From: Pseudomonadota bacterium
GTDB taxonomy: Bacteria; Pseudomonadota; Gammaproteobacteria; Burkholderiales; Casimicrobiaceae
Assembly: GCA_009786025.1 (NCBI GenBank)
Contig: WQUA01000007.1
Span: 1-64,000, forward strand
DNA length: 64,000 nucleotides
Reading direction: 5' to 3'
The notes beneath the pieces were generated by a model. The model ran no database searches. It was not told the DNA's origin and was given only the letters and a program-made list of their open reading frames with translations. Below are positions 25,892 through 39,346 of this stretch, piece after piece (the first letter of the stretch is position 1; each line of letters opens with the position of its first letter). The position numbers were made by a program, and so were the translations under genes.

Positions 25892-25946
25892 TGAATTGTT
25901 GATTGAAGTGAACGAATGCTGAAAGCCCGCCGAGCGCGGGCTTTTT
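25851..25946 (+). promoter_or_regulatory. trp attenuator with alternative pairings
   Basis: 1:2 GGCGC(25851-25855)/GCGCC(25876-25880); antiterminator GGCGGGC(25871-25877)/GCCCGCC(25925-25931); terminator 25922-25946. Confidence 0.82.
25922..25946 (+). terminator. Intrinsic terminator of trp attenuator
   Basis: aaagcccgccgagcgcgggcttttt. Confidence 0.9.
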
Positions 25947-26018
25947 CGTGGTCTGTGCTCAAGGGGAAGAGAAAACTGAACTCCGAATGACAAGGATCAC
26001 GATGAGGACGATTGAACC

Positions 26019-27683
26019 ATGAAAACAATACAGCCCCCCAAGGCGTTGGAAAACGCGCGCGCTTCCCGGCGACCGCTGCGCAGTATCCCTGAACCGCTGG
26101 CGTTGTTCGCGTGGTTGACCGATGATGGTCGGCGACCACACACGATTCTGCTGGAATCGGCCGAACCCTCAAGTCGAAAAACGCAGAAAAGTTTGTTGGT
26201 GGTGTCGAGCGCGCTGTCGATCGAATGTCGTGGTGCTGAGGTGGTGCTGACGGCGTTGAACGCGCAGGGCGAAGTATTGTTGCCGGTGCTGGAAGAGCAT
26301 TTTGAACATTTTTCTCCGCGCTTTGAACCCTGTTCCCCCCACCTTAACCCTCCTTCGCAAGCGGGGGAGGGAACACTTAAAAACAAATTGCGCTTACACG
26401 TGCCGGTTCGCGAAACGGAAAACAAATCGGATCGGGAGCGTTTGCAGGCCGAGTCGTCGCTGACGGTGTTGCGCGAACTGACGGCGTTGTTGCGGGCGGC
26501 GTTGCCGTTGATGCCGGAAGCGGTGTTTCTCGCCGGTGTGTTCGCTTACGATCTGGTGGATCAGTTTGAGCCGTTACCGGCAACGGCGGCAGGGAGCGGG
26601 TTTCCCGATTATCTTTTTTATCTCGCCGACCAGATGGTGGTGTTTGACCATCTGACCAATTCCGGCTCTTTGTGGACATGTACTTTTACAGAATCCGATC
26701 ATGGCAAGGCGCATGAGGGCACCGAAATGGCGCTCGCCGAGATCGAAAAAAGGGTGGCTTTTTCTGCGGCGGCGCCACTGGTCAACAGTATTGCCGGGCA
26801 AGCGGCGCCGGGAGCGGTTGAAGCGGATAGAGATGACGCTGCTTTTGCGAAGCAGGTCGAGGCGTTGAAAGAACACATCGTTTGCGGCGATGTGTTTCAA
26901 ATCGTTTTGTCGCGGACGTTTTCGTTGCCGTGCAGCGATCCGTTCGCGGCGTATCGCGCACTGCGAGCATTGAATCCCAGCCCGTATTTGTTTTATATGC
27001 GCAGCAACGATTTCACATTGTTCGGCGCGTCGCCGGAGTCTGCGGTGAAAGTAGACGGAGCGACACGCGGTGTCGAAATTTCGCCGATTGCCGGAACAAG
27101 ACGGCGCGGGTTTCGTGACGACGGTAGCCTTGACGCCGATCTCGATGGTCGGATCGAAGCCGAATTGCGCCTTGATGAAAAAGAGAACGCCGAACACATG
27201 ATGCTGGTCGATCTGGCGCGAAACGACGTGGCGCGCGTGTCCAAATCCGGGACGCGCCATGTTGCCGAGTTGTTGCGTACTGTGCGCTATTCGCACGTGA
27301 TGCATCTGGTGTCACGCGTCTGCGGCGAATTGAAAGACGAACTTGATGCGCTGCATGCTTATCAGGCGAGTATGAACATGGGAACGCTGACCGGCGCGCC
27401 GAAGATCAAAGCGATGCAGTTGCTGCGTCGTTATGAAGGCGGGCGGCGCGGTCATTACGGTGGCGCGATCGGTTATCTTCGTGGCGATGGCAGTTTCGAT
27501 ACGGCGATTGTGATTCGAGCGGCGCTGGTGCAAAACGGTGTTGCGCACGTGCGCGCTGGCGCTGGCGTCGTGCACGATTCGGTGCCACTGCTGGAAGCGG
27601 ATGAAACGCGGCGCAAAGCTGAGGCGGTGTTGCGGGCCATTGCAATATCGGAAACTGAGTCAGAAGCGGGGAGAGCGTCATGA
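26019..27683 (+). CDS. trpE: Anthranilate synthase component I
   Basis: NPSPYLFYMRSNDFTLFGASPES; HLVSRVCGELKDELDALHAYQASMNMGTLTGAPKIKAMQL. Confidence 0.96.
   Translation: MKTIQPPKALENARASRRPLRSIPEPLALFAWLTDDGRRPHTILLESAEPSSRKTQKSLLVVSSALSIECRGAEVVLTALNAQGEVLLPVLEEHFEHFSPRFEPCSPHLNPPSQAGEGTLKNKLRLHVPVRETENKSDRERLQAESSLTVLRELTALLRAALPLMPEAVFLAGVFAYDLVDQFEPLPATAAGSGFPDYLFYLADQMVVFDHLTNSGSLWTCTFTESDHGKAHEGTEMALAEIEKRVAFSAAAPLVNSIAGQAAPGAVEADRDDAAFAKQVEALKEHIVCGDVFQIVLSRTFSLPCSDPFAAYRALRALNPSPYLFYMRSNDFTLFGASPESAVKVDGATRGVEISPIAGTRRRGFRDDGSLDADLDGRIEAELRLDEKENAEHMMLVDLARNDVARVSKSGTRHVAELLRTVRYSHVMHLVSRVCGELKDELDALHAYQASMNMGTLTGAPKIKAMQLLRRYEGGRRGHYGGAIGYLRGDGSFDTAIVIRAALVQNGVAHVRAGAGVVHDSVPLLEADETRRKAEAVLRAIAISETESEAGRAS
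26335..26372. repeat. Family A palindromic repeat embedded in trpE coding sequence
   Basis: ccccccaccttaaccctccttcgcaagcgggggaggga; 32/38 identity to the reverse complement of 465-502; encodes part of PHLNPPSQAGEGT. Confidence 0.8.
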
Positions 27684-28291
27684 GCAGGCCACACATTCTT
27701 TTCATCGACAATTTCGATTCGTTCACCTTCAATCTGGTCGATGCACTCTCAACGCTTGGCGCTGACATTGATGTTTATCGAAACGATATCGGCGCGGAGA
27801 CGGCGCTGAAGATTGCGCGTGAGAAATGTTCGGTGTTGATCGTATTGTCGCCGGGGCCGGGAACGCCGCATGAAGCTGGTTGCACGATCGAGCTGATCCA
27901 AAAAGCTGCAGGGCAGGCGCCGCTGCTCGGCGTGTGCCTGGGGCATCAGGCGATTGCCGAAGCGTTCGGCGGGAAAGTCGGCGCGGCAGGAACGATTGTT
28001 CACGGCAAAAAATCACGGCTGAGGCACAGCGGGCATCCGTTGTTTTCAGGGCTGCCGGAGACTTTCGATGTCGGGCGTTATCACTCGCTGGCGGTGCAAC
28101 ATTTGCCGGAAGCGTTCGACGCCATCGCGACCGGCGTTGACGACCTGATCATGGCGTTGGCGCATCGTTCGCTGCCGATTTACGGTGTGCAGTTTCATCC
28201 GGAATCGATTCTGACGACGTACGGACAAACCATCCTGAATAATGTTTTCAAATTGGCGCAGGCGTCGCAGAAAGAAGGGACTTTTTTATAA
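27680..28291 (+). CDS. trpG: Anthranilate synthase component II (glutaminase)
   Basis: LFIDNFDSFTFNLVDAL; LSPGPGTPHEAG; LLGVCLGHQAIAEAFGG. Confidence 0.95.
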   Translation: MSRPHILFIDNFDSFTFNLVDALSTLGADIDVYRNDIGAETALKIAREKCSVLIVLSPGPGTPHEAGCTIELIQKAAGQAPLLGVCLGHQAIAEAFGGKVGAAGTIVHGKKSRLRHSGHPLFSGLPETFDVGRYHSLAVQHLPEAFDAIATGVDDLIMALAHRSLPIYGVQFHPESILTTYGQTILNNVFKLAQASQKEGTFL

Positions 28292-28385
28292 ACCACGAGA
28301 AACACGAGGAAGCCTCTTTTGAAGGCGAATGGGGGTTGTAAAACTTTCGCTCTTTTCGCGGCTTAAAAAACTTTTTGAGGAGATC

Positions 28386-29438
28386 ATGATGGATCGTATT
28401 TTGAGCAAGTTGTTGACGGGCGGCCGCCTGGATCGCGAGGAAAGCCGTGCGCTGTTCGACGCGGTGATTCGCGGCGAGGTCGGCGATGTGGAGATCGCTG
28501 CGTTGTTGGTAGCGTTGAAATTACGCGGCGAAACCGCCGAAGAAATCGCCGGTGCGGCACAAGCCTTGCGTGAGGGCGCGCGCGAATTTCCGCGGCCTGA
28601 CTATCGCTTTGCCGATATTGTGGGCACCGGCGGCGATGGCGCCGGCACCATCAACATTTCAACTGCCGCCAGTTTTGTGGCGGCGGAGGCAGGGCTGCCG
28701 GTAGCCAAGCACGGCAACCGCGCGGCGTCGTCGCGTTGCGGCGCAGCCGATTTGCTTGAACGCTTCGGTGTCAAGCTCGACATGGAACCGGCAACGGCGC
28801 GGCGCTTGCTCGACGATATCGGCGTTACGTTTTTGTATGCGCCGCATTACCATAAAGGGATTCGACACGCGATGCCGGTTCGCAAAGCGCTGGCGACGCG
28901 AACGATGTTCAACCTGCTGGGGCCGTTGGTGAATCCCGCGCGCCCGCCGGTCATGTTGGTTGGCGTTTATGATTACACTTTGTGCACGCTGGTGGCGGAG
29001 ACGCTGAGGCTGCTGGGTTGTGATCGCGCATTGGTGGTGAATGGCTTGGGTCTCGACGAAATTGCGGTGCACGGCGAAACCAACGCTGCCGAGCTGCATG
29101 AGGACGGCGAGATTACGACACATCATTTCACGCCACTCGATTTCGGTGTGCGCAAATTTCCATTGTCGTCGATTGTCGGCGGTGCGCCGGAAGAGAATGA
29201 GCAGGCGATTCGCCTGGTGTTGGGCGGCGGCGGCGATGAGGCGCATGCAGCAGCGATCGCCGTCAACGCCGGGGCATTGCTGGCGTTGGGTGGGCAAGTC
29301 GATTCGTTCAAGCAGGGATTTGCGCTGGCGATGAGCATTCTGGAAAGCGGCAGGGCGCTTGCGCGGTTGGAGGCGATGGCGCGGTTATCACATCAGTTGG
29401 GCGAAGCGGGCGGGGACACTCATGTCAGTGCTCGCTGA
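28386..29438 (+). CDS. trpD: Anthranilate phosphoribosyltransferase
   Basis: DIVGTGGDGAGTINISTAASFVAA; KHGNRAASSRCGAADLLE. Confidence 0.96.
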   Translation: MMDRILSKLLTGGRLDREESRALFDAVIRGEVGDVEIAALLVALKLRGETAEEIAGAAQALREGAREFPRPDYRFADIVGTGGDGAGTINISTAASFVAAEAGLPVAKHGNRAASSRCGAADLLERFGVKLDMEPATARRLLDDIGVTFLYAPHYHKGIRHAMPVRKALATRTMFNLLGPLVNPARPPVMLVGVYDYTLCTLVAETLRLLGCDRALVVNGLGLDEIAVHGETNAAELHEDGEITTHHFTPLDFGVRKFPLSSIVGGAPEENEQAIRLVLGGGGDEAHAAAIAVNAGALLALGGQVDSFKQGFALAMSILESGRALARLEAMARLSHQLGEAGGDTHVSAR

Positions 29439-30813
29439 AATCGTTGCACGCAAGCGTCAGGACGTTGCGGGGCGTATGGCGAAAACGCCGCTGGTCGTTC
29501 TGGAAAAACAGGCGAAGCCGACAACGCGGCGACTGGCCGAATCGCTACGCCAGCCGGGATTGCGTTTTATTCTCGAATGCAAGAAAGCGTCACCCTCGGA
29601 AGGTTTGATCCGTTCTGATTTCGATGTAAAAAAAATCGCGGAAACCTATCGCGGATTTGCCGATGCGGTTTCGGTGTTGACCGATGCGCCATACTTTCAA
29701 GGCAGTTTTGCCGATCTTGAAAAAGTGCGTGCCACGTTACCGCAACCGATACTGTGCAAAGATTTCGTTGTCGAACCGTATCAGGTGTTTGAAGCGCGCA
29801 TTCATGGCGCCGATGCAGTGTTGCTGATGTTGTCGGTCCTCGATGATGCGATGTACCGGCGCTGTTCGGAAGCGGCGCGGATGTTGTCGATGGATGTGTT
29901 GACGGAAGTGCACGACGACGAGGAACTGAGCAGAGCGCTGGCGCTTGATGCACGCATTGTCGGCATCAACAATCGCGATTTGAAAACGATGAAGATCAAT
30001 CTGTCAACGACTCGAAATCTGGCGCCGAAAATTCCGGGCGATCGTGTGATCGTGAGCGAATCCGGAATCAAAGGTCGCGCCGATATTGATGATCTCAGCG
30101 ATTTTGTCGATGCTTTTCTCGTTGGCAGCCGCTTGATGAAAGAAGCGCGACTCGATTCTGCCGTACGCGCGCTTGTTTTCGGACGCGTTAAAATTTGCGG
30201 GATGACGACGCCTGACGCGGCGCGCATCGCTTATGAGGCAGGCGCTTCGTGGGGGGGGATGATTTTTGCGCCAGAATCGCCGCGCTGTGTGAATGAAACC
30301 GTGGCGCGTGAAATCGTTGCTGCATCACCGTTACCGCTGGTCGGCGTTTTCGTCAACGACGCTCCGGAGAAGATCACGCGGTTGGTACGAGAATTGCGAT
30401 TGGCGGCGATTCAGTTGCACGGCGAAGAAACATCAGCTTATATTCACAAGCTGCGGCACGAACTTCCTGCCGGGTGCGAAATCTGGAAAGCCGTGCGTAT
30501 TGGTGAATCGCTGCCGCAGGTAGAGACGTTGCTGGTGGAAATGGGAGCCGATCGTCTGTTGCTCGACACCTATGATTCGTCGGCGCGCGGCGGCACCGGT
30601 GGGCGCTTCAATTGGGCGTTGCTGGAGCGGTTGCCGGAATCGCTACTGTCTCGTATTATCATTGCCGGCGGCATCTCGCCGGAGAATGTGCGCACGGCGC
30701 ATGGCGTCGGAAGCTATGCGATGGATGTCAATTCCGGCGTCGAGTCGGCGCCGGGGAAGAAAGACCCGGCGGCGGTGCAACGGTTGTTTTCTCGTTTGAG
30801 AGGATGTTTATGA
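29422..30813 (+). CDS. trpC: Indole-3-glycerol-phosphate synthase / phosphoribosylanthranilate isomerase fusion
   Basis: Trp[35 protein letters not shown]; Trp[28 protein letters not shown]; one continuous ORF. Confidence 0.95.
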   Translation: MSVLAEIVARKRQDVAGRMAKTPLVVLEKQAKPTTRRLAESLRQPGLRFILECKKASPSEGLIRSDFDVKKIAETYRGFADAVSVLTDAPYFQGSFADLEKVRATLPQPILCKDFVVEPYQVFEARIHGADAVLLMLSVLDDAMYRRCSEAARMLSMDVLTEVHDDEELSRALALDARIVGINNRDLKTMKINLSTTRNLAPKIPGDRVIVSESGIKGRADIDDLSDFVDAFLVGSRLMKEARLDSAVRALVFGRVKICGMTTPDAARIAYEAGASWGGMIFAPESPRCVNETVAREIVAASPLPLVGVFVNDAPEKITRLVRELRLAAIQLHGEETSAYIHKLRHELPAGCEIWKAVRIGESLPQVETLLVEMGADRLLLDTYDSSARGGTGGRFNWALLERLPESLLSRIIIAGGISPENVRTAHGVGSYAMDVNSGVESAPGKKDPAAVQRLFSRLRGCL

Positions 30814-32027
30814 GTGCGGTTTTTCCCACATCGACACTGTTGGGTGTTGAACAGGGCGCTTTCGGTCCGTTCGGTGGCATGTTTGTGCCGGAGATTCTGG
30901 TACCGACGTTGCAAGAGTTGGCGCGCGCTTTTGAAGAAGCTCAAAATGACCCGGCGTTTCAGCGGGAGTTTGACGATCTGCTCAAGGAGTACGCCGGCCG
31001 TGAAACACCTCTGTACCGCTGCCGCAATCTGACGGCGGGAACGAAAACGACGCTTTATCTGAAACGCGAAGATTTGTTGCACGGCGGCGCGCACAAGACC
31101 AATCAGGTGTTGGGGCAGGCGTTGTTGGCGCGGCGGATGGGCAAGACGCGTCTGATTGCCGAAACCGGCGCCGGGCAGCACGGTGTGGCGACAGCGCTGG
31201 TTGGCGCGTTGTTCAAAATGCAGACACGCATTTATATGGGCGACAAAGACATGAAGCGGCAGGCGCTCAATGTGTTTCGGATGCGTTTAATGGGTGCTGA
31301 AGTGGTGCCGGTCGCCACCGGCAGCGGCACGCTAAAGGATGCGGTCAATCAAGCCTTGCGTGATTGGTCGGAAAGTTACCCGAGCACACATTACCTCCTG
31401 GGGACGGCAGCAGGGCCGCATCCGTTTCCGACAATTGTGCGCGAATTTCAGCGCGTGATTGGCCGTGAAGCGAGAGCGCAAATCCTGGAACGGGAAGGGC
31501 GGCTTCCCGATGCGGCCATTGCTTGTGTCGGCGGCGGCTCCAATGCGATCGGTTTGTTTGCCGATTTTATTGATGATCGCGACGTGCGCCTGATCGGCGT
31601 TGAACCGGCGGGGCATGGGCTACATACGGGCAAACACGGCGCGACTTTGCAGAAGGGACGCCCAGGCATTCTGCACGGCAGTTACAGCTATGTGTTGCAG
31701 GACGAGCACGGTCAGGTGAGCGAATCGCATTCGATTTCTGCTGGCCTCGATTATCCCGGCGTCGGCGCGCAACACGCGCATTTATACACCAGCGGTCGCG
31801 CCGAGTATGTCGGCATCACTGACGATGAAGCGCTCGAAGCATTTCAGTTGTTGTCGCGGGAAGAAGGCATCATCCCGGCGCTGGAATCGGCACATGCGAT
31901 CGCTTATGCGCTGAAGCTGACGAAAGCCGAAACGCAACTGCGCTCGCAACCGCAACTGTTGTTGGTCAATTTGTCCGGACGCGGCGACAAGGACATTGAA
32001 CACGTAATGCAGTACATCCGGTTCTGA
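30810..32027 (+). CDS. trpB: Tryptophan synthase beta chain
   Basis: [43 protein letters not shown]. Confidence 0.97.
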   Translation: MSAVFPTSTLLGVEQGAFGPFGGMFVPEILVPTLQELARAFEEAQNDPAFQREFDDLLKEYAGRETPLYRCRNLTAGTKTTLYLKREDLLHGGAHKTNQVLGQALLARRMGKTRLIAETGAGQHGVATALVGALFKMQTRIYMGDKDMKRQALNVFRMRLMGAEVVPVATGSGTLKDAVNQALRDWSESYPSTHYLLGTAAGPHPFPTIVREFQRVIGREARAQILEREGRLPDAAIACVGGGSNAIGLFADFIDDRDVRLIGVEPAGHGLHTGKHGATLQKGRPGILHGSYSYVLQDEHGQVSESHSISAGLDYPGVGAQHAHLYTSGRAEYVGITDDEALEAFQLLSREEGIIPALESAHAIAYALKLTKAETQLRSQPQLLLVNLSGRGDKDIEHVMQYIRF

Positions 32028-32051
32028 AGAGAGACGCGATGAGGAAGAGCG

Positions 32052-32891
32052 ATGAAAGAAGAGAAGATGAAAACCACCCGCTATGAAAAGATGTTTGCCC
32101 GTTTGCAGATAAAAAAAGAGGGGGCGTTTATTCCTTTCGTAATGCTGGGCGATCCCGATATTGAAACGAGTGCGGCGATTATCGACACGCTGATTGCCAG
32201 TGGCGCTGATGCGTTGGAATTGGGGATTCCGTTTTCGGATGCGGTTGCCGATGGCCCGGTGATTCAGCGGGCAAGCTATCGTGCGTTGGCAACAGGGGTG
32301 ACGCCGGTGGATTGTCTGCGGTTGTTGAAGCGCATTCGCATCAAACATCCAACGGTTCCGATCGGGTTGCTGGTTTACGCCAATCTCGTCGTGCATCACA
32401 ATCCAAAAACATTTTACAAGGAAGCTGCCGAGGTCGGCGTTGATTCCGTGCTGGTGGCGGATGTGCCGGTAGGCGCAGCGGCGCCGTTCATCAAAGCGGC
32501 GAACGCGGTGGGGGTTGCGCCTGTTTTCGTTGTGCCGCCCAACGCCGATGAAGCCACTGTCCGCGAGATTGCGCAACGGGGACGCGGCTACACTTACTTT
32601 CTTGGCCGCGCTGGCGTCACTGGTGTCGATCAGGAAATGCAGACGCCGCTGCCGTCGCGATTCAAAGCATTGCAGGCGGCGGGCGCTGCTCCCGCTGTTG
32701 TCGGTTTCGGCATCTCGACCCCGGAACACATTCGCACCGCGCTTGGTGCTGGCGCTGCCGGCGCGATTGCGGGCTCAGCGACGGTGGCAATTATCGAACA
32801 GCATCTGGAAGATAAAGTTACCATGCACGAAGCGCTGGCAGTTTTTGTGCAGAAGATGAAAGCGGCGACGTTTTCAGGAATCAGGGATTAG
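32052..32891 (+). CDS. trpA: Tryptophan synthase alpha chain
   Basis: GAFIPFVMLGDPDIETSAAIIDTLIASGADALELGIPFSDAVADGPVIQ. Confidence 0.96.
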   Translation: MKEEKMKTTRYEKMFARLQIKKEGAFIPFVMLGDPDIETSAAIIDTLIASGADALELGIPFSDAVADGPVIQRASYRALATGVTPVDCLRLLKRIRIKHPTVPIGLLVYANLVVHHNPKTFYKEAAEVGVDSVLVADVPVGAAAPFIKAANAVGVAPVFVVPPNADEATVREIAQRGRGYTYFLGRAGVTGVDQEMQTPLPSRFKALQAAGAAPAVVGFGISTPEHIRTALGAGAAGAIAGSATVAIIEQHLEDKVTMHEALAVFVQKMKAATFSGIRD

Positions 32892-32924
32892 GAATTAGAA
32901 ATCGGAAAACTCATTCTCACCCTA

Positions 32925-33115
32925 ATCCTCCTCTCGAAAGGGAGGGAAATTGACCTCCTTCATGAGAGGCATTTTTTGGGGTTCTGTGTTCTGCGACTTC
33001 GCACAAAATGACACGCCTTCGCGTAAATAAAAAGAGAGGGTTTGAGACCTGCGCCTACGTATGAAATGCGGGCGAGGCGCCGTGCGCCGTTCTAATCCCT
33101 GACCTCTGGTCCCTG
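32925..33115. repeat. Intergenic repeat block between trpA and oxyR
   Basis: ctcaccctaatcctcctctcgaaagggaggg, cgccttcgcgtaaa, ctgacctctggtccctg words shared with other blocks. Confidence 0.55.
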
Positions 33116-33994
33116 CTTCCGGCACGCCTTGGCCGCATCACGAATCACAGAGATCGCTTTTTCGCGCGGGAAACTCTTACGGTAAGCAAGCGCGATGCGG
33201 CGGAAGGGAACAGGATCGGCGAACGGGATCGGCACGACCAGATTACTGTGGTATTTGAGCGCGAGCGCATCGCGCGGCAATACGGAAATACCGAGACCGG
33301 AGGCGACCATGTTGCGGATGGTTTCTAGCGAGTTGGTGCGCGGCATGTGATTGTCGGCATTGAGTTCGGGGCAGGCTTCGAGCACTTGATCGCGGAAGCA
33401 ATGGCCGATGTTGAGCAGAATCGGTTTTTCTCCGGCGATTTCACGGGCTTCGATGTTTTTACGCTTAACCCATTTGTGGCCACGCGGCACGACAACCTGG
33501 AACGGCTCCTCATAGAGAAATTCGCTGACGATACCGGGCGGTGAGAACGGCAGCGCGATGATGGCGACGTCGATACGGCCAGCACGCAAGGCCTCTTCAA
33601 GGTTTTCGGTGAGGTTTTCCTCGATATCGAGCGGCATGTCGGGAGAGATATCAACCAGTGCTGGAATCAAATCGGGCAACAGATAAGGCGCGACGGTGAA
33701 GATAACCCCCAGTTTCAGTGGGCCTTGCAACTGGTTCTTGCCGGTCTCAGCGATTTCCTTGATGCGCGACGATTCTTCCAGCACTTTTTGCGCTTGCTCG
33801 ATGACGCGCTCGCCGACTGGTGTCAGCACAACTTCACTTTTACTGCGTTCGAACAAGACAATGCCTAACTCTTCTTCGAGTTTTTGAACGGCGACAGACA
33901 GCGCCGGTTGGCTGACAAAGCATTTGCCGGCGGCGCGTCCGAAACTTTTTTCGTGCGCGACGGCAACAATGTAGCGGAGTTCGTTCAAAGTCAT
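33092..33994 (-). CDS. oxyR: LysR-type peroxide sensor OxyR
   Basis: MTLNELRYIVAVAHEKSFGRAAGKCFVSQPALS; GHCFRDQVLEACPE redox cysteine pair. Confidence 0.88.
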   Translation of the reverse strand: MTLNELRYIVAVAHEKSFGRAAGKCFVSQPALSVAVQKLEEELGIVLFERSKSEVVLTPVGERVIEQAQKVLEESSRIKEIAETGKNQLQGPLKLGVIFTVAPYLLPDLIPALVDISPDMPLDIEENLTENLEEALRAGRIDVAIIALPFSPPGIVSEFLYEEPFQVVVPRGHKWVKRKNIEAREIAGEKPILLNIGHCFRDQVLEACPELNADNHMPRTNSLETIRNMVASGLGISVLPRDALALKYHSNLVVPIPFADPVPFRRIALAYRKSFPREKAISVIRDAAKACRKQGPEVRD

Positions 33995-34024
33995 GATGGT
34001 GACCTCCTTGATGAGCGAGCGCGG

Positions 34025-38200
<4,176 letters not shown>

Positions 38201-38449
38201 GACGACGAAACCTCTGCTTTCCGGGAAAGACAATAAACGGAAGTTATGATTCTACTTCTTTTTATGCGAAATGGACGAACAGGAAAAGGGATTTTATGGG
38301 GGGGCGGGTGGCGGAAACAGCCATTTCTAAAATGTGACCTCTCTTCCCGCCTTCGACCACCCACCTCCGCAGGGGGAGAGGAAAAGAAAAAGGGCACGGC
38401 CGGGGTGGTATAGTGCGAAGCGCGTGATTTCGCACAAAAACTTAAAAGA

Positions 38450-39331
38450 ATGAACCGGCAGATAGTCAAAGCAAACGTATTGTTGTCCCTCGCGGCGTTG
38501 ATCTGGGGATCGACTTTTGCCGCCCAGAAACTGGGCATGGAAAATCTGGGGCCGTTTTGGTACACCGCGCTGCGTTTTCTACTGGGAACTCTCATCGTCG
38601 CGCCGCTGCTATGGCGCGAGCGTGTCGTTTCAACGCTGAAGCCGCGCGATTGGGCGACCGGTGTCGGCATCGGTCTGCTGTTGTTTTCCGGCATCAACTT
38701 GCAACAAGTGGCGTTGCAATACACCTCGTTGGCTAACAGTGGCTTCATTACTGGTTTATACGTGGTGTTTGTGCCGGTTCTGGGGTTGTTTTTCGGTCAG
38801 CGTTACGGCTTCGGCGTATGGACAGGTGTGACGTTGGCGGTCATCGGTTTGTATTTGCTGAGTGTGAAAGGCGATCCGTACGGTTTGACGATGAATCGAG
38901 GCGATGTGTTGACGCTCATCAGCGCGATGATCTGGGCGATTCACCTGATCGCGCTTAGTGGCTTCGGCCATTGCTTACCGCCGGTGCGGTTGGCGGTAAC
39001 GCAGTTCGTCACCTGCGCTGTGTTGAGCTTGTTGGTGGCGGCGTGTATCGAGCCGATTTCATTACCGGCGATTCAGGCGGCGGCGATTCCCGTGTTGTAC
39101 GGCGGCGTTTTGTCGGTCGGCATTGGTTTTACAGTACAAGTGCTGGCGCAACGTCACGCTCGCGCGGCACACAGTGCGATCATTTTAAGCCTCGAAGCGG
39201 TGGTTGCAGCAGTGGTGGGTTGGCTGATTCTGGATGAAACGCTTGGGCTTCGCGCGATCATCGGCTGCACGCTGATGCTGGCAGGAGCACTGCTGGCGCA
39301 ACTGGCGCCACAGCGGAAACCATCGGCGTGA
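38450..39331 (+). CDS. EamA/DMT family transporter
   Basis: LLSLAALIWGSTFAAQKLGMENLGPFWYTALRFLLGTL; about 10 TM. Confidence 0.9.
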   Translation: MNRQIVKANVLLSLAALIWGSTFAAQKLGMENLGPFWYTALRFLLGTLIVAPLLWRERVVSTLKPRDWATGVGIGLLLFSGINLQQVALQYTSLANSGFITGLYVVFVPVLGLFFGQRYGFGVWTGVTLAVIGLYLLSVKGDPYGLTMNRGDVLTLISAMIWAIHLIALSGFGHCLPPVRLAVTQFVTCAVLSLLVAACIEPISLPAIQAAAIPVLYGGVLSVGIGFTVQVLAQRHARAAHSAIILSLEAVVAAVVGWLILDETLGLRAIIGCTLMLAGALLAQLAPQRKPSA

Positions 39332-39346
39332 CGCCAGGCGCGGGAA

